A stretch of 64,000 nucleotides of DNA from Andreprevotia chitinilytica DSM 18519 (GTDB lineage: Bacteria; Pseudomonadota; Gammaproteobacteria; Burkholderiales; Chitinibacteraceae), in NCBI RefSeq assembly GCF_000711875.1, contig NZ_JONM01000003.1:62001-126000 (forward strand), in the 5' to 3' direction. Shown piece after piece: positions 17,599 through 25,267 of the stretch (position 1 is the stretch's first letter; the number at the start of each line of letters is the position of its first letter). The notes under the pieces were generated by a model. The model was given only the letters and a program-made list of their open reading frames with translations, was not told where the DNA came from and did no database searches. The position numbers were made by a program, and so were the translations under genes.

Positions 17599-19683
17599 CT
17601 ACAAATCCACCTGCGCCGACACCGTATAAGTCCGCGATTTGCCGATCCACACGCTGTTGTAGCTGGCGGCGGCCCAGTAGCGTTTGTCGGTCAGGTTCTC
17701 GATGTTGAAGCGCCAGGTCGTCACGGTCTTGCCGATGCCGGTCACATAGCGCGCACCCACGTCGAAGCGGGTGTAGGCGGGCAGGCTGACGGTGTTTTGC
17801 GCATCCAGCTCGCGTTCGCCGACGTAGTACACGCCACCGTTGACGCTCAGGCCGCGTACGGCCGGGATGCGGTAATCGAGGAAGGTATTGGCCTGGAAGC
17901 GCGGTACGTTGGCGGCGCGTTTGCCGGTGGTGGCGGCATTGCCGGTATCGAGTTGCTTGGCATCGATGAAGGCCACGCTGCTGACCGCATACAGGTTGTC
18001 GCTCAGCTGACCGCGTGCGTTCAGCTCCAGCCCGCGATGGCGCTGTTCACCGTCTTGCACGTAGCGCTTGGCGCTGTTGACGTATTCCAGCGATTTCTGG
18101 ATCTGGAACAGCGCGGCAGACACGGACAGGCGTTGGTCCAGCTCGGCCTTCGCACCCAGCTCCCACTGCTGGCTCTTGATCGGCTTTTGCCATTCGCCTT
18201 CGTTGGTGGTGCCGAACGGCGCGACGCCGCCTTGCTCGAAGCCTTCGCTGTAGCTCACATAGGTCGAGATGTTTTGCGTCGGTTTGTAGATCAGTCCGGC
18301 CGACGGCACGGTGACGTTCTGCTCGTAGGTCTGCGTCACGCCGGTGCTGGCACGGGTGAAGTCGTTGCGATAGCGGATGTGGCGCAGACCGAGCATGGCT
18401 TCCCAATTGGCGGACAGCTGCACCATGTCACTCACGAACACGCTGGGCTGGCGGTTTTCGGTCGTGTTCTTGGCCGGGTAGGCGATGTTGGCCGGCTGGG
18501 CGGTATACACCGGGTTGAAGATGTTGCCGACCGTGATCGGCAGCACGGCAAAGCCGCCGTCGTGCGCTTCGTAATTACGCATCGACACGCCGGTGACGAG
18601 CTGGTGTTTCAACGCGCCGGTGGTGAAGTCGCCGGAGACGAAGGCATTGCCGGAGAGCGTCTTGAACGTTTGATCCGGCGAGAGGTAGATATCGCCGGAA
18701 GTGATGTTGCCGTTGGCCGTCACGGTGTAGATATCCGGGAAGGCGGCGGTGCGGGTGTTGGATGAATAACCGAGCTGCGCGGTGAAGCGCCAGTTCGGGT
18801 TGATGCGGTATTCGAAGCGGCTGCCGATGTTGTAGGTATCGGTTTCGTAGCGCAGCCACGGCTGGCCCAGCAAGGTGCGCGGGTCGACCACCGGCGGTAG
18901 GCTGCCGTCGCTTTGCGTGCCCAGCAGCGGTTGGGCGGCGAGGTTCTTGTGCTGGTAATCGGCATCGAAGCGCAGCAGGGCATCTTCGGTCAGTTGCCAG
19001 TCGATCGCGCCGGAGACGAACTTGCGGGTGAAGTCGCCGTTGTTGTTGAAGTCGCCGAGCTTCTGGCCGGCCACGTTGAGGCGATAGCCCACGCGACCAT
19101 CCCCGATCGGGCCGCCAAGATCGGCGCTGGCGTAGTAACCGTCATGATCGGACAGCTCGATCTTGCCGCTGGCAAAGCGCTCGGCCGTCGGGCGCTTGAG
19201 GATGTAATTGATGGTGCCGCCCGGCGCATTCACGCCATACAGGAAGCCGGACGGGCCTTTCAAAACGTCGATGCGTTCGATGTTTTCCAGCGGCACATCC
19301 ATATACGGGCTGAGCGACAGGCCATCGCGGCGCAGCGTATTGGCCCAATCCACTCCGAAGCCACGAATGTTGACGTTATCGAATGCACCACCGACCGAGG
19401 CGTTCTGCACCGAGGCATCGTTCTTGGTCACGTCCGTCAGCGTGTGCGCGGCCTGGTTGGCGATGAGCTCAGCCGGGTAGGACTGGATCGACAGCGGTAC
19501 ATCCAGCGGGTCTTTCGCGCCCAGTGCGCCGACGTTCACATCAGGCACTTTGTAGAGTGTCGGGCGGCTGGTCTGGATGGTGACGGTTTCAAGTTCGGTG
19601 TCCGCTGCGTGGGCGAATTGGGTCGCCAAAGCAGTGGCGATCAGCAGGGCGAGCGGGCGCAAAGGGGGTAAGGCGCGGGACAT
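17599..19683 (-). CDS. TonB-dependent siderophore receptor
   Basis: A 694-residue outer-membrane receptor with a signal peptide ending near AHA. A plug domain lies at about residues 40-160 (IRGFGVDWANTLRRDGL, VLKGPSGFLYG, GGTINYILKRP). A 22-strand barrel ends in a beta strand with terminal Leu (SAQVDL). There is no N-terminal signalling (STN) domain, so it should not control an ECF sigma factor. NIRGFG and VLKGPSGFLYG motifs place it with hydroxamate/catecholate or alpha-hydroxycarboxylate siderophore receptors. A Fur-box-like sequence lies 25 bases upstream of its start. It heads the locus and would import the metal chelate using TonB energy. Confidence 0.94.
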   Translation of the reverse strand: MSRALPPLRPLALLIATALATQFAHAADTELETVTIQTSRPTLYKVPDVNVGALGAKDPLDVPLSIQSYPAELIANQAAHTLTDVTKNDASVQNASVGGAFDNVNIRGFGVDWANTLRRDGLSLSPYMDVPLENIERIDVLKGPSGFLYGVNAPGGTINYILKRPTAERFASGKIELSDHDGYYASADLGGPIGDGRVGYRLNVAGQKLGDFNNNGDFTRKFVSGAIDWQLTEDALLRFDADYQHKNLAAQPLLGTQSDGSLPPVVDPRTLLGQPWLRYETDTYNIGSRFEYRINPNWRFTAQLGYSSNTRTAAFPDIYTVTANGNITSGDIYLSPDQTFKTLSGNAFVSGDFTTGALKHQLVTGVSMRNYEAHDGGFAVLPITVGNIFNPVYTAQPANIAYPAKNTTENRQPSVFVSDMVQLSANWEAMLGLRHIRYRNDFTRASTGVTQTYEQNVTVPSAGLIYKPTQNISTYVSYSEGFEQGGVAPFGTTNEGEWQKPIKSQQWELGAKAELDQRLSVSAALFQIQKSLEYVNSAKRYVQDGEQRHRGLELNARGQLSDNLYAVSSVAFIDAKQLDTGNAATTGKRAANVPRFQANTFLDYRIPAVRGLSVNGGVYYVGERELDAQNTVSLPAYTRFDVGARYVTGIGKTVTTWRFNIENLTDKRYWAAASYNSVWIGKSRTYTVSAQVDL

Positions 19684-19708
19684 ACATTCGATCCGATTTT
19701 TAGTTAAT

Positions 19709-19731
19709 AGGAATTGTTCTCATTATTAATA
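19709..19731 (-). promoter_or_regulatory. Candidate Fur box ahead of the TonB receptor
   Basis: On the minus strand this reads ATTAATAATGAGAACAATTC, close to the Fur consensus with its AATGAGAA half-site. The same TGAGAA half-site occurs before the tonB gene at 59112. Confidence 0.6.
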
Positions 19732-19844
19732 TGGGGCAATTCTTACCGGTTGTAAATATGTCGGGAACAATTTTCTGACTACAGTTGGGGGATTGGTGCA
19801 ATGAAACAGGTTTGAAACCGCGGGGGCGAGCAGCGTGCATTCAG

Positions 19845-20026
19845 GTAGCCCGGACGGCTTGCCGGCCGGGGCTGACGGTGAAAAAGATCCCGGCTGGTCA
19901 AGCCGTCCGGGCTACGGTTTTATGTGGCTTTGCGGGTGGGAGGTCGATGAACCTGTAGGAGCGAGCTTGCTCGCGATGGCAGCGACGGATGACCCACTGC
20001 GATCGCGGGCAAGCTCGCTCCTACAA
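19845..20026. repeat. Family D pair followed by family C pair
   Basis: 19845-19917 holds GTAGCCCGGACGGCTTGCCG and its inverse GCCGTCCGGGCTAC. 19954-20026 holds TGTAGGAGCGAGCTTGCTCG and its inverse CGAGCAAGCTCGCTCCTACA (one mismatch in the arm). Together they fill most of the 374-base gap before the TauE/SafE gene; the remainder shows only the Fur-box-like site. Confidence 0.85.
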
Positions 20027-20056
20027 ATTGCGCAAGATGCGTTACGCCAACGGCAC

Positions 20057-20857
20057 CTAACCAGCGTTACTCCGATACGCAACATACCCCGCAACCAGCA
20101 CCAGCAAGGCCGCGAACAGTGCATTGAGCACGCCTTTCTTGCGCGCCAACGCTTTTGCCGCCTGCCGGCCCAGTGTCCCGCCAATGATGCCGCCGCCGAC
20201 CAATGCCAGCGACAAGGGCACGCTGATCTTGCCGACGATGGCGTAATTGACGGCGGTGGTGGCACCGAACGCGGCGACAGACAACAGTGACGACGCGATG
20301 GCTTCCAGCGTCGATAGTCGCGTGATGAAATGCAGCGCCGGCACGATCAGAAAGCCGCCGCCAATGCCGAAGAAGCCCGATACGCCGCCGATGGCCAGCC
20401 CCGCGCCGGCAGTGGCGAATTGAGTGGAGGAACTTGCGTTCGCGGATGGCTGATGCTGCGCGTGGCTGGGGCGCAACTCGCCAAGCATCAATGCCGCCAC
20501 GCACAACATCAACACGGCCAGAAACAACATCAGCGCTTGTCCATCGATCAGCAGGGCGAGTGTCGAACCGGCAAATGCACCGGCCACGCCAGCAACCGCG
20601 AATGCCGATGCGATACGCCAGCGCACCAGTCCAGCCCGCGCATATCCGGCAAGGTTGATCAGCGCGGTCGACGCGACGGCCAGCGCAGCCGTGCCGATGG
20701 CCAAGTGCGGGTCGTTGACCTTGACCACATACAGCAACAGCGGCACGGCCAGAATGCCCCCACCCCCGCCGACCAGACCGAGCAGGAAACCGATCGACAG
20801 ACCGGACATGCCGGCGAGGGGCAGCTGGGTGCCTAGCCATGAGAGGTGCGTGAGCAT
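20057..20857 (-). CDS. TauE/SafE-family sulfite/sulfonate exporter-like permease
   Basis: A 266-residue membrane protein with eight predicted spans arranged as two repeats. Each repeat has a glycine-rich turn: GLVGGGGGILAVPLLL and GVSGFFGIGGGFLIVPAL, the hallmark of the family. Members export or import small organosulfur or sulfite-type anions and other substrates. The start at 20857 (MLTHLSWLG) has an AAGGA ribosome binding site. The sulfation operon lies just upstream on the same strand, which makes a sulfur-anion role attractive. However, a family A repeat separates them and there is no direct evidence for co-transcription. Confidence 0.88.
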   Translation of the reverse strand: MLTHLSWLGTQLPLAGMSGLSIGFLLGLVGGGGGILAVPLLLYVVKVNDPHLAIGTAALAVASTALINLAGYARAGLVRWRIASAFAVAGVAGAFAGSTLALLIDGQALMLFLAVLMLCVAALMLGELRPSHAQHQPSANASSSTQFATAGAGLAIGGVSGFFGIGGGFLIVPALHFITRLSTLEAIASSLLSVAAFGATTAVNYAIVGKISVPLSLALVGGGIIGGTLGRQAAKALARKKGVLNALFAALLVLVAGYVAYRSNAG

Positions 20858-20936
20858 GTTGGTTTGTCCTTGCGGGGAAGCACCCGCCGACTGAATTTGG
20901 TGCGCCTGTCCTTGCAAATCTCAGCGAATGTTTTCG

Positions 20937-21035
20937 TTCCCCCCTTTTTGAAGGGGGGCTAGGGGGGATTTCTGCGGTATCTCAATTTGCAACGATGTCG
21001 AAATCCCCCTCAATCCCCCTTCAAGAAGGGGGAAG
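20937..21035. repeat. Family A palindromic repeat
   Basis: CCCCCCTTTTTGAAGGGGGG continues to a TAGGGGGGATTTC arm facing GAAATCCCCCTCAATCCCCC, with about 30 bases between. It lies downstream of the sulfotransferase gene. Confidence 0.85.
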
Positions 21036-21099
21036 TGGAAACCTGCTGCGCTTCCGCAAATAGTTCGCGAGCCTTTGAACCGTTTTTTAGACAAAGCGC

Positions 21100-22224
21100 C
21101 TAGTCGGAAACTTCAAACACCGCATTCTTCAACTCATCCAGCTTGTAGACCGCCCCTTTGGCTATCGGCATTGGCGCTGCCAGTTCCAGCCGTTGCTTCA
21201 CCGTCGCGAGGTAATCCGCCCGGAATTTGCGCAACGCGTAGTCGCGGAAATTTGTTTGCTCCAGTTCGCGCCACGCCGCTTGCTTGCGGATTTCCGAGCG
21301 TTCGCGCGCCGCCGTCAGAGCGGCCTCATCGATCAACGCATTGGCATCGGTCATGGTCTCGTAGCCGTAAAGCTGCATGTATTCCTGCGCCGTCGTTTCG
21401 ATGGTTTCGATCTCGTCCAGCGTCAACTGCTGCTTGAACTTGTCGATGTTCGCCGCGATGGGCGAGAAACAGTTGGAGGCCCACAACGCAGACAGCTGGG
21501 AGATTTGCTGCGCCTCGGCCGAGCGTGAGATGTCGAGCATTTGCGGCAGATAGTCGATTTCGAAAAAGGCGCAGATCTGGCGCAGCGTCTGTTCCTGGTT
21601 GGCGAGGAAATCCTCATAGCGGATCGTCAGCACCCGCTCCGGATGCTGCGCAATCAGCGAACGCGCGGCGCGGTGGGCGGCGGCCAGCGTGCGTGCATTC
21701 AGGGTGGTGTCGAAGTCGTGGATGATGGCTTTGTTCATCGAGGCGACTTGTGCTCGCGGATCACGCACCACGTTCAGGAATAGCATCTCGGGGAACAGCG
21801 TCATCAGCTCGTCGGCGTAATGCACACTGTCGAGTGATTTATCCATGACGACGCGAGCGCCATGTTGCTCGCCCGCCCGCAGCAGCAATTCCCACACGAT
21901 GCGATGCACACTGCGCGGCTCATCGCGGATTGCCTCGAAGATGTCGACCGGATCGAACACCGCGCCAGACCACTTGACCATACTGGCCGCCTGCAAGCCG
22001 ACCACATCGACCACCATGCGGAAATAGGCGCGATCATCGGCGAGGTCGCCATACAGCGGCACCAGCGGCATGAAGTCGACGATATGCAGCGGATAGGGTG
22101 AGTGAAACTGATCGCTGAAGTTGAGCCGCAAGCGCAAGGCATGACTGCCACAACGTCGCAGGGGAATCATCAGGATCGGGCGTGGCCGGGTGGTGGCGCT
22201 ATTTCGTTCTACGTTGGCATTCAT
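21100..22224 (-). CDS. PAPS-dependent sulfotransferase
   Basis: A 374-residue cytosolic protein. The 5'-phosphosulfate loop appears as LMIPLRRCGSHALRLRL (residues 18-34), and the 3'-phosphate motif is VVRDPRAQVASMN (152-164), followed by a conserved RYEDFL. These are the two PAPS-binding signatures of the sulfotransferase superfamily. It should transfer sulfate to an unknown acceptor. The start has an AGGAG ribosome binding site. It is the last gene after cysC and a DHH phosphoesterase, so PAPS supply and by-product removal are encoded together. No acceptor-synthesis gene is adjacent, so I cannot name the substrate. Confidence 0.88.
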   Translation of the reverse strand: MNANVERNSATTRPRPILMIPLRRCGSHALRLRLNFSDQFHSPYPLHIVDFMPLVPLYGDLADDRAYFRMVVDVVGLQAASMVKWSGAVFDPVDIFEAIRDEPRSVHRIVWELLLRAGEQHGARVVMDKSLDSVHYADELMTLFPEMLFLNVVRDPRAQVASMNKAIIHDFDTTLNARTLAAAHRAARSLIAQHPERVLTIRYEDFLANQEQTLRQICAFFEIDYLPQMLDISRSAEAQQISQLSALWASNCFSPIAANIDKFKQQLTLDEIETIETTAQEYMQLYGYETMTDANALIDEAALTAARERSEIRKQAAWRELEQTNFRDYALRKFRADYLATVKQRLELAAPMPIAKGAVYKLDELKNAVFEVSD

Positions 22225-22285
22225 GACCTGGCTCCTGTGAAGGGAATTTCGGATGAGCGCGCTTGAGTGGTGTTGATCTGGGTCG

Positions 22286-23302
22286 TCAGGCCAGGGTGCG
22301 ATGTCCGCTCATGGCGAAGTAATCCGCGAACGTGTCAATGAAGTGGGGCACGTCGGCGGCGGGCAAATGGTTGATGCCCGCCGCCGCCTTTCTGCCGCCG
22401 CCGCTGGTGAATCGCTCACACAAGCCATTCGCGGCATGGGTGGTCGGCTGGCCCGAACGGACACTGGCAACGAATGAGCCATCGGTGTTTTCGGTCAGTA
22501 CGGCAAATGAATGCGCGGGGTGTTGTCCGGCCAGCTGGTTGGCGAACTGGCCCGATATCCGCCGTGCCCAGCTGGCGCTCGGCAGCAGATAGATCGCGCC
22601 GCCGGCCCATTGCATGTGCGGGGCAAGTTGCTCGATGCGAGCGGCATCGTCGCGGTAACCGTCGACGAGCAGGCGATACAGTGGCGAGCTGCCGATGAAA
22701 TCGAACGGATCGGCAAACTGGTGTACCGCCCGGTACAGCACGTCCGGCGCGACATGCAACACGTCCACACAATCGCCATAGGCGTTGTAATTGAGCATCC
22801 GCCCCAATTCGTCCAGCGCATGCGTGTCTTTTTCATCAAGACCGATTTCGCTCGCAAGGGCGCGTGCGGGCGCGGCGAGGTTGTCGCCGAAAGCCGCGAC
22901 GATCGCCCAAGGTCGGAAGCGACCTTGCAGATGGCGATCGACCAGCAGGCTGGTGCACACGTCCGGCGCGTCATTCCAGACCCATTGCAACTGCGGGTGG
23001 GCAAACGCCTGCTGCGCCGAATGGTGATCGAAGTAGCGGACACGTGCGCCGGCATCCAGCAAGCGCTGGAGTGGCAAGACGTTGACGTCGAGCGAGATAT
23101 CGAGCGCAACCACATCGATATCCGCCGCTGGCGGCACGCGTTGCAGCAACTCGATATCGCGTTTGACGCCGGTGATCAGCTGCGCGTCGCACGGATCGGC
23201 GAGCCGCAGCTGGTGCAGCGCGCAAATGCCATCGGCATCGCCGTTGAAGACGTCGTACGCGAGGTGATTTGGGGCGTCACGCAACGCCATTACCCGGTCC
23301 AT
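22286..23302 (-). CDS. DHH-family phosphoesterase, candidate PAP phosphatase
   Basis: A 338-residue protein of the RecJ/NrnA superfamily. Metal ligands are seen in FNGDADG (Asp 22, Asp 24) and in the DHH motif YFDHHSAQ (residues 92-94). The C-terminal DHHA1 domain carries GGGRKAAAGIN where NrnA-type proteins have GGGHxxAAG, so His is replaced by Arg. NrnA-like enzymes split oligoribonucleotides and 3'-phosphoadenosine 5'-phosphate (PAP). Lying between a PAPS-producing kinase and a PAPS-using sulfotransferase, PAP is the obvious substrate. That is inference from context. Confidence 0.85.
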   Translation of the reverse strand: MDRVMALRDAPNHLAYDVFNGDADGICALHQLRLADPCDAQLITGVKRDIELLQRVPPAADIDVVALDISLDVNVLPLQRLLDAGARVRYFDHHSAQQAFAHPQLQWVWNDAPDVCTSLLVDRHLQGRFRPWAIVAAFGDNLAAPARALASEIGLDEKDTHALDELGRMLNYNAYGDCVDVLHVAPDVLYRAVHQFADPFDFIGSSPLYRLLVDGYRDDAARIEQLAPHMQWAGGAIYLLPSASWARRISGQFANQLAGQHPAHSFAVLTENTDGSFVASVRSGQPTTHAANGLCERFTSGGGRKAAAGINHLPAADVPHFIDTFADYFAMSGHRTLA

Positions 23303-23311
23303 CGCCGTGGC

Positions 23312-23989
23312 CTAGTCGAAGTGTTGCGCGAGGTGGTCGTAGAGGACGGTGGTCGCCGCAGTGAGCGGCAATGCGTCCAGATCGAGCGTCAGCGCCGGGT
23401 TATGTGGCGCTTCATAAGGCGCGGAGATGCCGGTGAACGCCTTGATCTGCCCGCTACGCGCCTTGGCGTAGAGACCCTTTGGATCACGCGCTTCACACAC
23501 CTGCACCGGGGTGCTGACGTGGACTTCGATGAAGCGTTGCTCGCCAATGATGTCGCGCGCCATGGCTCGATCATCGCGGTGGGGGGAGATGAATGCCGTG
23601 ATGACGATCAGGCCGGCATCGTTCATTAGTCGGGCAACTTCCGCGGCGCTCCGAATGTTCTCGGTGCGATCCGCTTCGGAAAAGCCCAGATCCCGGTTCA
23701 GACAGTGCCGGATATTGTCGCCATCGAGCACGTAGCAAGGATGCCCGTCGCTGATCAGCGCTTCTTCCAGCTGGTAGGCAATCGTCGATTTGCCCGCGCC
23801 GCTCAAGCCGGTGAGCCAGACCGTGGTTGGGCTGTGAGCAAACTGGCGGGCCCGGGCTGCCGCGGTGATTCGCCCTAAATGCCAATGGATATTGGCGGTG
23901 GTGTTGTCGCCGCCAGTCAAAGGCTGCGCTAACGCCTGGGGTCGCTCACGGCTGGTTTCTACCGCGCGAACAAGTGCATTTCCTGTCAT
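23312..23989 (-). CDS. cysC: Adenylylsulfate (APS) kinase
   Basis: A 225-residue kinase making PAPS from APS and ATP. The P-loop is GLSGAGKST (residues 61-69), and [17 protein letters not shown] plus [14 protein letters not shown] are the CysC APS-binding and lid sequences. An N-terminal extension of about 50 residues is longer than usual and not conserved in what I know. The start has GGAGAAT. No ATP sulfurylase (cysDN) is adjacent, so APS must come from elsewhere. It leads the operon; the 160 bases upstream are strongly AT-rich and presumably hold its promoter. Confidence 0.95.
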   Translation of the reverse strand: MTGNALVRAVETSRERPQALAQPLTGGDNTTANIHWHLGRITAAARARQFAHSPTTVWLTGLSGAGKSTIAYQLEEALISDGHPCYVLDGDNIRHCLNRDLGFSEADRTENIRSAAEVARLMNDAGLIVITAFISPHRDDRAMARDIIGEQRFIEVHVSTPVQVCEARDPKGLYAKARSGQIKAFTGISAPYEAPHNPALTLDLDALPLTAATTVLYDHLAQHFD

Positions 23990-23999
23990 GAATATTCTC

Positions 24000-24418
24000 C
24001 AATTGACAACACTTATTGCGGGTTTGTAAGTACATAACTGATTGTTTTTGTCATACTAATAAAAAATAATCATCTTATTATATAATTAATTGTTATTTTG
24101 ATCGTATTCATAATTTCATTAATAGTTAATGTGCGAACAAAATTTGAATTGAAACATTGAGCCAGACTGCCTTGTGGCCTTTCTGACAAATGAGGCTGGG
24201 CGCGGTGTCAGCTGATGAGCGGTTGTGAAAATGCGCCGTTCATCGCCAGAAAAAGGGCAAGTCGTAGAAAAGCGGAATCGAGTCCGGCAAGCGTGAGGTG
24301 GCTTGTTATTACTCGGTGGGCGCTCAGTGCGGGGGCAGATGACGGTAATGAGGTTTGCTGACAGCATCGCGAGTGTGTGTAAGGTCGCTGAGGCGATCAG
24401 TGATCGCTCGCCTGGGTA
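24000..24418. other. AT-rich intergenic region upstream of cysC
   Basis: About 24000-24160 is strikingly AT-rich compared with the window, with runs such as TTATTATATAATTAATTG. It is probably the promoter region of the minus-strand sulfation operon and a possible target for a nucleoid silencer. From 24160 to 24418 composition returns to normal and I see no gene, terminator or repeat. Confidence 0.5.
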
Positions 24419-25051
24419 TCAAGTGCCTTGGCTGACGGACTGCACGGGTGCAGGCACCAGGGCATTCCATGCCGTCATGGCCGCCGCCGCCATGCTGGCC
24501 AATACCTCGCGGCTGGCGCCGTCGAGCGCTTGCATTGCCATGCCTTGGCGGATGCCGATGTAGAACGCAGTCAGCATCTGCAAATCCACCGATGCCGGGA
24601 TATCGCCATCCGCCACGCCGCGCTCCAACCGTGCACGCAGCAGGCCCACAGCGCGTTCGCGACGTTCATGCAGGTGCTGCCAGACGCAGGCGTTTTCCGG
24701 TGTGCAGTTCAAGGCGGAGATCAGCACCATGCAGCCGGCAGGCTGATCGGGGTTGGAAACGCACTGCGCAGTGGCGCTCAACATGGCGGCAATGGCGTCA
24801 CGCGCACGGGGTTCGCCGTTCAGCACGGCGTTGATGACCGCACCTGCTTCGCTGTCGTACAGATCGAGCGCTTCCTTGTAAAGCGCCTCCTTGGAGCCAA
24901 ACGTGGCATAGAGGCTGGGCGAGTTGATCTGCATCGCCTCGGTCAGACAGGCCAGTGACGACCCTTCATAGCCGTGCTTCCAGAACACTTCCATGGCCCG
25001 GCGCAGTGCTTGATCGCGGTCGAAGCAGCGCGGGCGGCCTCGTTCAGCCAT
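24419..25051 (-). CDS. TetR/AcrR-family transcriptional regulator
   Basis: A 210-residue repressor with an N-terminal TetR helix-turn-helix: GRPRCFDRDQALRRAMEVFW, then SLACLTEAMQINSPSLYATFGSK-type residues ending at about residue 60. The C-terminal ligand-binding half contains PAGCMVLISALNC and fits the AcrR/YxaF subgroup. It is divergent from an MFS exporter gene. An 8-bp inverted repeat with 10-base spacer (25186-25211) lies between them, so it probably represses the exporter and itself until a toxic ligand binds. Confidence 0.9.
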   Translation of the reverse strand: MAERGRPRCFDRDQALRRAMEVFWKHGYEGSSLACLTEAMQINSPSLYATFGSKEALYKEALDLYDSEAGAVINAVLNGEPRARDAIAAMLSATAQCVSNPDQPAGCMVLISALNCTPENACVWQHLHERRERAVGLLRARLERGVADGDIPASVDLQMLTAFYIGIRQGMAMQALDGASREVLASMAAAAMTAWNALVPAPVQSVSQGT

Positions 25052-25185
25052 TGCGTTGATCTCTCTGAAAATCTTTTAAAAGCAGTTGGTTACGTCAAAC
25101 GTAATTGCAGCTGAATGTGCGTAAGCACAATTCTGTAATGATCATAACAGAAATGTATTGACAGACAGATTTGAATGCCTCGATC

Positions 25186-25211
25186 ATATTTGTGTCGATC
25201 AATACAAATAT
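25186..25211. promoter_or_regulatory. Inverted repeat, candidate TetR operator
   Basis: ATATTTGT and ACAAATAT are perfect 8-base arms separated by 10 bases in the divergent tetR-MFS region. A TTGACA -35-like element for the exporter lies just upstream (25159). Confidence 0.5.
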
Positions 25212-25267
25212 AAGGCGCGGCCATCCAGCTGCGTTTTTTAATGCATTCAAATTCACCGGAGATCCCG

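Noticed and set aside
19684-19844. Cobalamin riboswitch before the TonB receptor
   Set aside because: The BtuF/BtuCD-like importer made this worth checking, but no B12-box or long structured leader was seen; a Fur-box-like site is present instead.
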